Positions 1 through 9,439 are shown, counted from the first letter of the stretch. The stretch: DNA of 64,000 nt from JAZRYE01 sp045600585 (GCA_045600585.1 JAZRYE010000011.1:1-64000); one strand, 5' to 3'. Program-made: numbers and translations. Notes: generated by a model from the sequence alone, not told the origin.

Positions 1-90
1 TGTTTTTTCGCTTCGTTAATATCGTCTTTAAACTGTATGAAATATCTATTTATTCTTAAGTCAGAGTTTCTAAACATACATATATTATAA

Positions 91-133
91 AACTCGGAGA
101 ATTAATCCGAGTTATAGTCGAAATTTATTTCGA
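91..133 (+). terminator. two adjacent hairpins, possible terminator of an upstream gene
   Basis: An 8-bp perfect stem AACTCGGA (91-98) / TCCGAGTT (106-113) is followed by a second stem TCGAAA (118-123) / TTTCGA (128-133) and four T residues. No gene lies in bases 1-163, so the pair probably ends a transcript that enters from the left edge. A TATAAT box at 143-148 lies just downstream and could drive the gene at 164, but no good -35 was found. Confidence 0.45.
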
Positions 134-163
134 TTTTGTTCATATAATAATTAAGTAGAAGTT

Positions 164-673
164 ATGGAAAGCAAAGAGTTATTTAATCAAGAATTAGATT
201 TATATTTATTTAACAAAAAGCATCGTAAAACAGTTACTAAATGTGGAGAGCCATGTGTTAAAGAAAAATCATCTTTGAATCCATGCAAAGGTATATCGAT
301 AGATAACAATATAGATGATTATATTAAAAAAGAAAAAGAATATGATTTTTCTAATCAGTTATTATCGATTATAGATTCTAAGAATCTAAAAGATGTTGAT
401 GCTTATAAACAATCACATGTTTCTAAGGCAGTTTTTTCGAATATTAGAAGTAACAAAAACTATCGTCCTGATAAGAAAACTGTAATATCATTTTGCTTCG
501 GCTTAAAACTTGATTTAAAAGCCTCAAATAAGCTTCTTAAGAGTGCTGGATATGTCTTATCTGGTTCATCAATTTTTGATCTTGTTTGCCGTTATTTTTT
601 GGAACGTGAAGTATTTGATATGTTTGCTTTAAATGAAGCACTTTTTGATAGAACAAACAAGACTCTATTCTAA
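164..673 (+). CDS. helix-turn-helix-like small protein
   Basis: This 169-residue protein has a variable, charged N-terminal half and a more recognisable C-terminal half (about residues 55-169). The pattern FSNIRSNKNYRPDKKTV, a helix ending in LLKSAGY, and then FDLVCRYFL with a closing NEALFD segment is that of a small helical module. From memory, this module is found alone or appended to macro-domain and VWA-domain proteins in Firmicutes, and it resembles an XRE-like DNA- or RNA-binding fold. That family link is recall plus inference; the motifs are what is seen. No ribosome binding site precedes the ATG, and a TATAAT box at 143-148 would give a very short leader. No catalytic motif is visible. 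It could be a regulator of a local accessory system, but no partner is obvious. Confidence 0.6.
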   Translation: MESKELFNQELDLYLFNKKHRKTVTKCGEPCVKEKSSLNPCKGISIDNNIDDYIKKEKEYDFSNQLLSIIDSKNLKDVDAYKQSHVSKAVFSNIRSNKNYRPDKKTVISFCFGLKLDLKASNKLLKSAGYVLSGSSIFDLVCRYFLEREVFDMFALNEALFDRTNKTLF

Positions 674-697
674 AGTCAATTAACGATTGACCATATT

Positions 698-734
698 AAC
701 TCCTAATTAAGCTAAAGTGTAGCTGTAAGGAGTT
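698..734 (+). promoter_or_regulatory. hairpin that can mask the ribosome binding site of the next gene, or terminate the previous one
   Basis: AACTCCT (698-704) pairs with AGGAGTT (728-734), with an inner AGCT/AGCT pair at 710-713 and 721-724. The right arm contains the AAGGAG ribosome binding site of the ATG at 743. T-rich sequence follows the arm. Seen directly: the complementarity and its position. Inference: it either terminates transcription from 164-673 or shuts translation of the gene at 743 by pairing. Confidence 0.5.
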
Positions 735-742
735 TTATTTTT

Positions 743-1425
743 ATGAAAAAAACAGAAACAATTTTTAAATTTTCTCACTATATAAGTTGGGGACTAAAAA
801 ATGGAAAACAGGGAGATTGGTTGAAAGTCATCAAGATATGTGAACGAATTCTTTTTAATGGTGATTATAGCCCAATTATTAAAATTGAATACTTGGTTCA
901 AGAAGGTATCTATTTTTGCTTTCCTAGAGAAAATAAGAATAAGGAATTTTTAGAAAAAGAATATTGCATTACAGAAAATGAGTTTCTTTGTTTAAAGCAA
1001 ATAATAAGGGAGAATCAAATATTTGCTGGTAACTTAGATCTATCGCCTCTTTACGATGTCTGGGATGCTGTTCCAGATATTTTCTATTTCAATTGTGATG
1101 ATTTTTACGGCTATTTAAAAACTTATCCTTTATCATTATCGACTTTGGATTGTGATGAGCCGCTATTTTCATTTGAGTATTTCAAACATAAAATATCCCC
1201 GAACCTCTTATTGATTGTTTAATTGGTGCTTCTAAAGATGTTGAAATAGGGATTTCTAAAATTATCAACTTTTTCGAATCCTGCAATATTGAAATTCCAT
1301 TTGGAGATTTTGAACTTTCTAAACATAGGAAATGCAAAATTTATCCTTTGCCGACATTGGATGATAAAGAACTTGTTTGTTATCAACAAATATTCCTTTT
1401 AAAATATATGCATGGAAAAAATTAA
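743..1425 (+). pseudogene. hypothetical protein gene interrupted by a -1 frameshift in a C run
   Basis: The frame opening at 743 stops at 1222 after 159 codons. The -1 frame stays open from about 1195 to the TAA at 1423-1425 and reads as a natural continuation (PEPLIDCLIGASKDVEIG and onward). The switch falls at the CCCC run 1197-1200, so loss of one C would explain it. The restored protein would be about 227 residues and would overlap the next start (1412) by 14 bases, the tight packing expected of an operon. I do not recognise the family; there is no signal peptide or membrane segment, and aromatic and acidic residues are common. It could be a real pseudogene, a sequencing or assembly error, or a programmed slip; no slippery heptamer is evident. 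The N-terminal reading continues to about 1198 in the first frame. Confidence 0.6.
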
Positions 1426-2470
1426 GATTGTTGGTCTACAAAAAAGCTATACAACAAGAAAAAAACAAACCACTGTCGCTCTATATCAATGCAATTTGGA
1501 TGTTCGTCCGGGTGAGTTTTTGGTTTTGCTTGGCGAATCTGGTAGTGGAAAAACATCATTGTTAAAAGTTATTGGTGGTATTGAATCATATGACTTTGGT
1601 GATATTTATTTTGATGGTATTGATGCATCAAATTTAACTCAGTTAGAAAAGAATATGAGTTATGTATCTCAAAATTATGTCCTATTTCCATTTAAGACAA
1701 TTTATCAAAACATAATGATGCCACTAGACTACCTAAGAATGCCTAGAGAAGATAAAGTAGCACGTGTTAAAGAACTTGCTGATTTATTAGACCTCAATTT
1801 ATTTTTAACTAGAAGACCTAGAGAACTTTCAGGTGGTCAACAACAACGTGTCGCAATCGCAAGAGCGTTAGTTAAAAAGCCATCAGTATGTTTGTTTGAT
1901 GAACCATTATCAGCGCTTGATCCAATCTATCATGATGAAATTATTGAGATGCTTTTAGATGTGCATCGCAAAACAAGCGCTACATATATTTACTCAACAC
2001 ATAATCAAGTTGAAGCTTTTCGTTTAGCAGATAGAATTGCTATCCTACATAATCGTAAAGTTGAACAAATCGGAACAGTTGATGAATTTATTAATCATCC
2101 TCAGACTTTATATATTACAAAATTCTTAAATTCAGTCTTTTTATTTAATCTTAAAGTTAGATATGTTGATGGCTGCTATGTTGATGATTATTACAAAATT
2201 AAAGTGCCGGTTAATTTACCTGATGAAATAATAGATAAAATCAAAGATAGAGAATTCGATATAGCTATCAAAAGAGAAAACATTGTATTAGGCGGAAACG
2301 ATTATAAATTTGATGTAAAACTTAATACAGGAACTACAATGACTCTATCTTTTGAAGACAATGAATTCATTCTTCCAAACCCTGAAATGACTGATTATTT
2401 TGATACTGTGAACGTTGGCTTTAATTTTGATTCATGTCCTATCTTTATTAATGGGGAGAACATTAGATAA
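1412..2470 (+). CDS. ABC transporter ATP-binding protein (importer-type)
   Basis: This 352-residue nucleotide-binding subunit hydrolyses ATP to drive transport. The Walker A GESGSGKT is at residues 41-48, the signature LSGGQ at 139-143, Walker B ends in DEP at 163-165, and the H-loop histidine is near 197. The order and spacing match sugar, spermidine and iron importer ATPases. Residues beyond about 235 form a C-terminal beta region in the place of a TOBE domain, but with little visible similarity to one. The start overlaps the tail of the frameshifted gene upstream, and the stop overlaps the ATG of the next gene by one base. The partners appear to be the three membrane proteins downstream, none of which shows the EAA loop of an ordinary permease, so the substrate is unknown. 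A second, more typical sugar ATPase lies at 20178. Confidence 0.9.
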   Translation: MEKIKIVGLQKSYTTRKKQTTVALYQCNLDVRPGEFLVLLGESGSGKTSLLKVIGGIESYDFGDIYFDGIDASNLTQLEKNMSYVSQNYVLFPFKTIYQNIMMPLDYLRMPREDKVARVKELADLLDLNLFLTRRPRELSGGQQQRVAIARALVKKPSVCLFDEPLSALDPIYHDEIIEMLLDVHRKTSATYIYSTHNQVEAFRLADRIAILHNRKVEQIGTVDEFINHPQTLYITKFLNSVFLFNLKVRYVDGCYVDDYYKIKVPVNLPDEIIDKIKDREFDIAIKRENIVLGGNDYKFDVKLNTGTTMTLSFEDNEFILPNPEMTDYFDTVNVGFNFDSCPIFINGENIR

Positions 2471-2937
2471 TGAAAGTGTTTGATATTAGTAAAGAAGACT
2501 TATTAAATATTCGTACAAAATGGATTATTTCTATTTTTTGCGTCTTGTTTTGCGGACTTTTAGGAGATTTGCTTATATTTTTCTTACACGATAGATTTAA
2601 GTTTGCATTGTCATTATTTCTCGTAATTTTGATATCTATCTTTGTAATTATTTATTGTCTTTCTGTTTCTTTTATTAAACTTAGAACTATTAAACAATAT
2701 TTATTCATCTTAAATAAAACATCTAATTCGCTGATCAAAGATAAATTCAGATTTATTAGTAAAGATGAAAGCTTAAAAGTTTTCAATTCATTATCTTTCT
2801 ATGTTTTAAATTTTGAAAAAGACGGACAGTCATATTCTTTTTACTTTCTATATGATAAAGTTCCAGAATTTAAAGAGGGATCTTTAGTCTATGTATCGCA
2901 TGTTGATGACATAGCTTTAGATTATGAGGTAATTTAA
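2470..2937 (+). CDS. two-TM membrane protein in ABC operon
   Basis: This 155-residue protein has two hydrophobic helices at about residues 18-38 and 44-68, followed by a soluble domain of about 85 residues. The ATG overlaps the stop of the ATPase gene (TAATG), which implies translational coupling. I do not recognise the family. Its position between the ATPase and two other membrane proteins suggests an accessory or permease-associated subunit. No catalytic motif, lipobox or signal cleavage site is visible. Confidence 0.75.
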   Translation: MKVFDISKEDLLNIRTKWIISIFCVLFCGLLGDLLIFFLHDRFKFALSLFLVILISIFVIIYCLSVSFIKLRTIKQYLFILNKTSNSLIKDKFRFISKDESLKVFNSLSFYVLNFEKDGQSYSFYFLYDKVPEFKEGSLVYVSHVDDIALDYEVI

Positions 2938-2938
2938 A

Positions 2939-3586
2939 ATGAGTAAGTTACCAATATCTAAAAAGCAAATCAAAACATCTCTCTCATATGATTGGTATAA
3001 GTATGTCTTAATCATTGTTTTAATATCGACAATGTGGTACTTCTTTTTTAACCTAAAAGACGGCATTAAACCTTTTGAGACAATACAAATATTTACTACA
3101 ACTGAAGTCAAAGATAGGACGATAACTAATGAGTTAGAAGAAGTTTATAAAGATACGCATATTTTAGATTTCAAGCTCTATACATGTCCTAAAGGTAGTG
3201 ATTACGAAAACTATGCAATTGAAAACCAAGGTTTATATAATTCTGATATTTTGATTGTCGAAAGAGAAAAATGTGAAGAAGCTTTATTATATAAGTGCAT
3301 TGAATTTGATTCTGTCCTTCAAAACCAATGTTTGTCAATTAATCCAAACATAGAATTTATTAAAACTGAGGATGATTCTATACGTGGTATATATATTAAT
3401 AAAAAAGATAATGATATTTATAATTCAGCGTTTACCTTAGATGATTTCTTTGAATTTGATGATGATTATATGATTTCAGTTCCAAACTTATCTTTTAATG
3501 GAGGAAAATATTCATCAAAAGGAAAAGATGAGCATGATATGGCAATCGTTACTCTTTTATATTTATTAGGAAGAACAAATGGCTAA
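2939..3586 (+). CDS. membrane-anchored extracytoplasmic protein in ABC operon
   Basis: This 215-residue protein has one uncleaved hydrophobic helix at about residues 22-38. The remaining domain of about 170 residues is probably outside the cell. Its outline (IQIFTTTEVKDRTITNELEEVY, then a DILIVEREKCEE strand-helix) recalls one lobe of a substrate-binding protein. This is a loose resemblance and I do not assign a family. It begins one base after the preceding stop and overlaps the next gene by eight bases, so it is part of the same operon. A role as a tethered substrate-binding or sensing subunit for the ATPase at 1412 is inference. Confidence 0.7.
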   Translation: MSKLPISKKQIKTSLSYDWYKYVLIIVLISTMWYFFFNLKDGIKPFETIQIFTTTEVKDRTITNELEEVYKDTHILDFKLYTCPKGSDYENYAIENQGLYNSDILIVEREKCEEALLYKCIEFDSVLQNQCLSINPNIEFIKTEDDSIRGIYINKKDNDIYNSAFTLDDFFEFDDDYMISVPNLSFNGGKYSSKGKDEHDMAIVTLLYLLGRTNG

Positions 3587-4451
3587 ACGAGTTAGAAAGA
3601 AAAGAAAAATAGTTGCTGAGAAAGATTTCTCTTTTGAGAACCTTCCTCATACAAGACCACAAGTTTTTAAGAGTGTCTTTAAAACCAATTTTCTTTATAT
3701 CTTTAAAATTGCTCTTTTATTAACTGCATTTATTATTCCTTTATTTTTATGGGAAACTTTAATCCGCTTAGATATTGTTGAAATTCAATCCCAATTAAAT
3801 GACTCAAATAAAGCAGAAATATTAGCTAAAACATTTGGCTATTCTAATATTAAATGTATTGTTGATATTCCATTATTTTTCATTGCATCTTTAGGATTCG
3901 GAGGAGCAATTCATTCTCTTCAAAGGCTTGTATGGAATGAAATGGTATTTGTTTCTGATTTCTTTGCATCGTTAAAAAAGGGAAATTGGATTAAGTATTT
4001 GGGATTTGGATTCTTATTTGCTGCAAGTTACTGGCTTTTGGAATTCACATACTTTGGAATTCCTTTAACTGATTTATCAACTTTAGCAAGAATGATTGTG
4101 TATGGATTTGGATTTATTCAATTTATATTCTTTACTTCTCTAGTATTTTATATGTATTTCCAAAACGAATCATACAATTTAACTTATGGCCAAATGTTTT
4201 CTAATGGCATTAAGTTTGTATTTAAAACATTCTTACAAAGCATATTATTCATAGCCTTATTATTCTTTGGCTTTGCTGTTGTTATATTTGATCAACCATA
4301 TATTAACGTTATTGGATTATTTGTTTTTGCAATTACATCTACACCTGCTTTAATATGCTTTATTTTAAATTCAAACTATATGTTCGATAAATGGATTAAC
4401 TGTGAGCAGTTCCCAGAAGCAGTTGATCGTGGTGTTTATAAAATAAAATAA
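3579..4451 (+). CDS. polytopic membrane protein, YesL/DUF624-like
   Basis: This 290-residue protein has a basic N-terminus (MAKRVRKKRKIV) and about six membrane helices. The segment reading VWNEMVFVSDFFASLKKGNW after the second helix recalls the cytoplasmic loop of YesL/DUF624 proteins, which occur beside sugar ABC transporters. That assignment is tentative. It may instead be the permease of this operon, but no EAA motif is visible. It overlaps the preceding gene by eight bases. No terminator hairpin was found between its stop and the next gene, but a separate promoter region with AraC-type repeats begins at 4465. Confidence 0.65.
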   Translation: MAKRVRKKRKIVAEKDFSFENLPHTRPQVFKSVFKTNFLYIFKIALLLTAFIIPLFLWETLIRLDIVEIQSQLNDSNKAEILAKTFGYSNIKCIVDIPLFFIASLGFGGAIHSLQRLVWNEMVFVSDFFASLKKGNWIKYLGFGFLFAASYWLLEFTYFGIPLTDLSTLARMIVYGFGFIQFIFFTSLVFYMYFQNESYNLTYGQMFSNGIKFVFKTFLQSILFIALLFFGFAVVIFDQPYINVIGLFVFAITSTPALICFILNSNYMFDKWINCEQFPEAVDRGVYKIK

Positions 4452-4464
4452 GTTATATTTACTT

Positions 4465-4527
4465 GCTATAATAATTAGTAGTATTGCAATATTGGTTATA
4501 TTTTTAGAGTATATTTAATGTTAAAAT
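4465..4527 (+). promoter_or_regulatory. tandem AraC-type operator and promoter of the binding-protein operon
   Basis: TGCTATAATAATTA (4465-4478) and TGCAATATTGGTTA (4486-4499) are direct repeats exactly 21 bp apart. Each matches 12 of 14 positions of the elements at 18002 and 18023. A TAAAAT -10 candidate sits at 4522-4527, 22 bases after the second repeat. The same layout occurs at 12340-12403 and 18002-18065. The first repeat also contains an extended -10-like TGCTATAAT, so part of the match could reflect a promoter. Regulation by the AraC protein encoded at 11516-12328 is inference. Confidence 0.6.
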
Positions 4528-4570
4528 TAAGTAACAATTTTCGATTACTCAAATAATGGAGATATTTATT

Positions 4571-6343
4571 ATGGAAAAACGTAATTCTAAAAAGGCTATT
4601 ATTCTCGGCGTTTTATCAGCAATGTCTGTTTTAGCTTTAACAGGTTGTATTGGCAAAAAAGTCGATAGCAAAAACACAATTTATCTTGAACCATTCTCTG
4701 GTTCTGGTTTCGGCTACACTTGGATTCAAGACTTAGCTGATGAATGGGCAGAAGAAACTAACTCATCTTATAAGATTAAAGTTAATACTTCCTCAGTTGA
4801 TATGGCTAGTAGCCAACTTGAAAAGATCGCTTCTGGTACAAGTAAAACCGATATCTATTTCGGCGCTAACCCAGAATATAAAGCTGGCTTATATAAAGAC
4901 TATTTTGAAGATATTGGCGATTTACTCGATGTTAAACCAGATGGTGAAACAGGCATGACTATTAGAGATAAGATTACTGATTTCACTACATGGAAAAAAG
5001 TTGCTGCTAAAGTCGTATATAACAAAGAAACTAATGAATTTGGTTATGATGGCTTCTATATGCTTCCTTATACCGTAACATTATGCGGTCAAATCTTTGA
5101 TTATGATTTATGGGAAGAAAAGAATTGGTTAACATTCGCTAATCCAAATGATACTGCTGTTGCAAGTGCTTTAACTGAGCAAGGCATTCAATATACTAAG
5201 AGTGGTAATTTTGCTATTTTCCAAGGATCAACAAATCCAACAAACTATGAACAAGGCGATAAGATTGCTACACCTGGTAAAGATGGCAAATATGGTACAT
5301 ATGATGATGGTCAACCAATTACATTTGCTGAATTCAATACAGTAATGGCTAAAATTCAAGCTACATCTGGTTCTACCCCATTCATTTACTCTATCCAAGG
5401 TTTATATCTCGATTCATATATCTTAGCTAACATGTCTCAAATTGCTGGCTTAAATACATATCATGCATTATGCGAATTCAATTCTTTAGGACAACCTATT
5501 GAAATGTATGATTCAACAGCAAGTAATCCTCATTTTGAAACAATTACTTGGGATAATGGTTATAAAGCATACCAAGCAAAAGGTATCGAAGAATCAGTTC
5601 AATTCGTATATGACAACTTCTATAAAACAAGAGATAAATATTTCCGTTGTAATGACGTTTCTGCTGCACAAGATAAATTCGTTGCTGGCTTAATTGGTCA
5701 AGGTGGCACATATGCTTTAATCAATGAAGGTAACTGGTTTGAAACAGAAGCTGCTGAAACAATTAAAGCTGCATCTAAAAAAGGTGGCGATAAACAATAT
5801 GGACAATATGACTTCAGATTCTTATTAAACCCTGTATTTGAAGGACAAAAAGGTATCGATGGTGAAGGCAATGGTTCATTTATGTGTTCACCAGAATACG
5901 GCGCTATCGTTGTTCGTAAACAAAGCGATGCTGATAAATTAGCAGCTATCAAATCATTCTTAACATATTACTTAAGAAATGAATCATTAGCTAAATCAAA
6001 CGTTGCTTGCGGTGTTATTCAAGGATACAACTACACAATTCCAGAAGAATTAAAATCACAAATGACAGTATTCCAAAGGAACTGCTATGAATTATATTCA
6101 GATAAACAAAACATTAAAGTTCTTTCTCACGTTACTGATAAATTAGCAGCTCCAATGACATATGCTTCTGCATCTGTATTAAATAACTCAAACATTTTAC
6201 CTGTTTCTAGTATGGGATCTGTCTCTAATTACTTATTAGATACAAGTAACTCTGTTTCAGGTGTTATGAACCGTATTCGTAACAACTATGCACCTGCTGC
6301 ATGGGAACAAATGCTCGAAGAAATTAAAGAAGCAATTCAATAA
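4571..6343 (+). CDS. sugar ABC transporter substrate-binding lipoprotein
   Basis: The start at 4571 is preferred over an in-frame ATG at 4556 because GGAG at 4558-4561 is well placed for it. The 590-residue product has a signal peptide ending in the lipobox LALTGC with the modified cysteine at residue 26. It then has a family 1 solute-binding fold: IYFGANPEYK early, repeated aromatic residues, and a late helix around a YLRNESLA segment. The loop GKDGKYGTYDDG looks like a calcium-binding insert seen in related Firmicutes sugar-binding proteins. It should capture an oligosaccharide outside the membrane. No permease lies next to it; the likely partners are at 18087 and 19063, whose promoter carries the same operator. 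It heads an operon with the lipoproteins at 6358 and 9440. Confidence 0.9.
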   Translation: MEKRNSKKAIILGVLSAMSVLALTGCIGKKVDSKNTIYLEPFSGSGFGYTWIQDLADEWAEETNSSYKIKVNTSSVDMASSQLEKIASGTSKTDIYFGANPEYKAGLYKDYFEDIGDLLDVKPDGETGMTIRDKITDFTTWKKVAAKVVYNKETNEFGYDGFYMLPYTVTLCGQIFDYDLWEEKNWLTFANPNDTAVASALTEQGIQYTKSGNFAIFQGSTNPTNYEQGDKIATPGKDGKYGTYDDGQPITFAEFNTVMAKIQATSGSTPFIYSIQGLYLDSYILANMSQIAGLNTYHALCEFNSLGQPIEMYDSTASNPHFETITWDNGYKAYQAKGIEESVQFVYDNFYKTRDKYFRCNDVSAAQDKFVAGLIGQGGTYALINEGNWFETEAAETIKAASKKGGDKQYGQYDFRFLLNPVFEGQKGIDGEGNGSFMCSPEYGAIVVRKQSDADKLAAIKSFLTYYLRNESLAKSNVACGVIQGYNYTIPEELKSQMTVFQRNCYELYSDKQNIKVLSHVTDKLAAPMTYASASVLNNSNILPVSSMGSVSNYLLDTSNSVSGVMNRIRNNYAPAAWEQMLEEIKEAIQ

Positions 6344-6357
6344 TTTGGGATATTAAA

Positions 6358-9300
6358 ATGAAGAAGAAATTATTCAAATTATCTTTGTTTGCCTTACCAC
6401 TTATTATAAGTGTTGGGGCATGTAATAATGCTAATAGTTCTGAAGCATCAATTGAGTATGATATTTCAATCAGCTCCATTGATTTTTCTCAACCTAAAGA
6501 CATTATTGTCGAAGATATTGCAACTCATGGAACTTTATTTTCCACAATTGCTGTCAGTAAAGCTTATGGTATTTGTGATGAAAATAGATTCCCTATCAGC
6601 TGTGCTGTTTCATTTCCTGATGGAACAAATACAACAACAAAAAAAGACTTTGTCGCTGAACAAGTCGGTACATATACATTAACATTCACTTCTGTTATTG
6701 GCGAAGAAACCATTACTAAGACAGTTCAAGTTGTTATTGCTGGCTATTCAAAATCACCTTTATTCACTTTAAGCAATTCTAGAGTCGTTGAAGAAAATAA
6801 AGAATTAACAAGTGACAAATATGTCCGTCAAAGATGTAATAGTGGCATTGAATTTAATTTAAATGCCTCTTCATCTTCAATCAAATATAGAAATTTAATT
6901 GATTTAAAAGCATTAGGCAAAGATAAAGAAGTTATCTCTTTTACTGCAAATGAAGGTCTAGATGAATATAGTTTATTAGATGCAAAGGTAACTATTGCTG
7001 ATGCTTATAACCCTTCAATTAATTTCTCTGTTATTTTTGAAAACAATAACGCAATTAAATTAGGTCCAAATAACTGGGATCATGGCTCTAATAACGTGTT
7101 TGTTAAGGCTTCTTGCATGGGCCAAGAATACGCAAATAATAGCGAGTATCCTGCTTTAAAGAACTTTGCAGTTAGCTGGGATATGTCATTTTGGCCATAT
7201 ACTGGCAAATACATGCCAATTAGTTTTAACTTTGACTATGAAACTAATCAAATTTTGTTATTAACCCGTGAAAGTAACTATACTAAAAAAGATGCAAAAT
7301 TAGTTTTATGGGATTTAGATGATCCAGATGATACTTTTAAAGATTTCCCTGGCTTTACTACTGGAGAAGTTTTTGTCTCAATTGAAGGAAATGGTTCATC
7401 AGGAAATTTAAACTTACTTACTATTGGCGAAGATAAATTCGATTCAATTAATCAAACATATTATCAATCAAATACTGGTAACTTATTAATCAATAACTTT
7501 GATTTTGATAATCCTGTTATCGGTGCTAAAGGTTATCGTTATGAACTACCTCAGTTTGATAAATGTAATGCTGAAGTCACTACAAAATTATATAAAGTAG
7601 TAGAGGGACAAGAAGTTGAATTAACTAATGTTGATTTTAATAACTTTGTTCCAACTGAAGCAGGTGTTTATAAAGTTACAGTTTCTTCTTATAACTCATT
7701 TGGATTTAAACAAGAATTAAGTTCTAACTTTGTTATTAATGAAACCCCAACTCCAATTAACGATATCTCTGAATATTCATGTAACGTATCAATTTTTGAT
7801 ACTGCAACTGTTCCTACTTTTAAATATTCTGGTGGTAACGGCTTATTAACTCATAAAGTTGAATTAGTCGTTGGAGATACTGCAACTGAAGTAAAAGAAG
7901 GCTCACCTTTTACTATTCAAGAAAAGAATCCTGTTAATAAATTTAGAGTTACTATTAGTGACCAAATCAACAATGTCAGAGTTCTCGAATATCCAATCAA
8001 TGTTTCTTATGACAAGATTGTATTTAATCTCGTAGATGCATTTGATTCTGCAAGTGTTAATCCTGGTTTCTTATATACAATTCCAGATTTTACTGCGATT
8101 GATTATAGTAAAGAAAATATTTCTGAAACTAATATCCCTGTCATTATTAAATCCGGCAAAACTCAAGTATTTTCTGCTGGTGATAAAGTAGTAATCAATA
8201 ACGATACAACTTTCACTTATAACTATGGCAGCACTGTTTTAAAAACAATTTCTGTTCGTGTTGTTCCTAATAATATTTCTTCTACTGATCCTGCTCAAAG
8301 CATTTCAAAAGTATTTAGTAATAATATTGGGGTATTTGATGTTTCTGCTAATGCATTAGGAACCAAGTTCTCATGTAATGAAGGTAATGTTACAATCAAA
8401 CAACCTTATCCAGTATCAACATCTGATTTAAATTTAGTCTTTAATTATTTCCCTAAATCATCTCATTTCACATCAATAAAATTTAGATTAACATCATTAG
8501 ACGGTAAATCATTAGATATTAAAGTTTGTGATTTAGGTTCTCATCCTGTTGCATATGTTAATGAAGAAGCAATGCCAAGCAAAATTGAAACTGTTTCTGA
8601 TACATATAATACTGGTGATGATTCAGCTTGCTTAGGTCAACAATACTATCAATATTCACTCACAATTGATGGTGGTAAACTTGGTGTCTTTAACTCATCT
8701 TTTGTTAAACTAGCTGATTTAACTTCTTGGAATGATGGTTCCAAATTCAATGGATTTAAGAAAGGCGTTGCTCAATTATCTGTCGAATTAGAAAACGCAA
8801 AATCTAACGATATCTTCATTCTTTCAAAAGTTTCTAACCAAATCTTAACAGCTTCTGCATTTGACTTTGGTGATTTAACATCTCCAAGCATTTCATTTAC
8901 AAATGTTATGAAGTCATCAATTGTTGCTCAAGGAACAAGTTTTGATATTCCTAAGGCATATGCATATGACGTCTTAGATAATGATTGTGATGTCATGATG
9001 TCTGTTATGGATCCAAATGGTAACTACTTAATTAAGAATGTTCCATCTCAATCATATCGTTTATATTTCGATTTATTTGGTTCTTATACAGTTTCATATA
9101 CTTTCTATGATTCTAAGGGTAATGGTGGAACAGTTAGATACATCTTTGCTGTTATGGATCAAGAAGCACCAGTTATTACACTTGACGGAGAATATAAAGA
9201 TACATATAAGACTAGTGATAAGATTACAGTTATCTCTGCAAGTGTCACTGATAACTATGATAAAAACCCAACATTAAGAGTTTATTTAAGACATCCAAAT

Positions 9301-9429
9301 GGTGAATTAAAAGCTGTTACCGTTGGACAAAAGCTTTCATTAGAAAAAGGCTCATACACAATTATCTACTATGCATTTGATTTAGATCATAACATCAGTA
9401 GAATTTCTAAAGCCTTTATTGTGAAGTAG
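6358..9429 (+). CDS. large Ig-like surface lipoprotein
   Basis: This 1,023-residue lipoprotein has its signal peptide ending at cysteine 22 (ISVGAC). The mature part is rich in beta strands: an Ig-like domain near residues 40-130, two large beta modules around 150-370 and 640-820 that could be carbohydrate-binding, and several Ig-like or bacterial surface domains. The last begins QEAPVITLDGEY and resembles HYR/Ig-like repeats. No catalytic motif is seen. It starts 14 bases after the binding-protein gene and ends 10 bases before the DUF4838 gene, so all three are probably co-transcribed from the promoter at 4522. A role in holding or recognising the polysaccharide imported by the adjacent system is inference. 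Confidence 0.8.
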   Translation: MKKKLFKLSLFALPLIISVGACNNANSSEASIEYDISISSIDFSQPKDIIVEDIATHGTLFSTIAVSKAYGICDENRFPISCAVSFPDGTNTTTKKDFVAEQVGTYTLTFTSVIGEETITKTVQVVIAGYSKSPLFTLSNSRVVEENKELTSDKYVRQRCNSGIEFNLNASSSSIKYRNLIDLKALGKDKEVISFTANEGLDEYSLLDAKVTIADAYNPSINFSVIFENNNAIKLGPNNWDHGSNNVFVKASCMGQEYANNSEYPALKNFAVSWDMSFWPYTGKYMPISFNFDYETNQILLLTRESNYTKKDAKLVLWDLDDPDDTFKDFPGFTTGEVFVSIEGNGSSGNLNLLTIGEDKFDSINQTYYQSNTGNLLINNFDFDNPVIGAKGYRYELPQFDKCNAEVTTKLYKVVEGQEVELTNVDFNNFVPTEAGVYKVTVSSYNSFGFKQELSSNFVINETPTPINDISEYSCNVSIFDTATVPTFKYSGGNGLLTHKVELVVGDTATEVKEGSPFTIQEKNPVNKFRVTISDQINNVRVLEYPINVSYDKIVFNLVDAFDSASVNPGFLYTIPDFTAIDYSKENISETNIPVIIKSGKTQVFSAGDKVVINNDTTFTYNYGSTVLKTISVRVVPNNISSTDPAQSISKVFSNNIGVFDVSANALGTKFSCNEGNVTIKQPYPVSTSDLNLVFNYFPKSSHFTSIKFRLTSLDGKSLDIKVCDLGSHPVAYVNEEAMPSKIETVSDTYNTGDDSACLGQQYYQYSLTIDGGKLGVFNSSFVKLADLTSWNDGSKFNGFKKGVAQLSVELENAKSNDIFILSKVSNQILTASAFDFGDLTSPSISFTNVMKSSIVAQGTSFDIPKAYAYDVLDNDCDVMMSVMDPNGNYLIKNVPSQSYRLYFDLFGSYTVSYTFYDSKGNGGTVRYIFAVMDQEAPVITLDGEYKDTYKTSDKITVISASVTDNYDKNPTLRVYLRHPNGELKAVTVGQKLSLEKGSYTIIYYAFDLDHNISRISKAFIVK

Positions 9430-9439
9430 GAGGATAGTT

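Noticed and set aside
4466..4474. Extended -10-like TGCTATAAT in the binding-protein promoter region
   Set aside because: Kept only as an alternative: no fitting -35 was found, and the 21-bp repeat with a -10 at 4522 matches the two other promoters.
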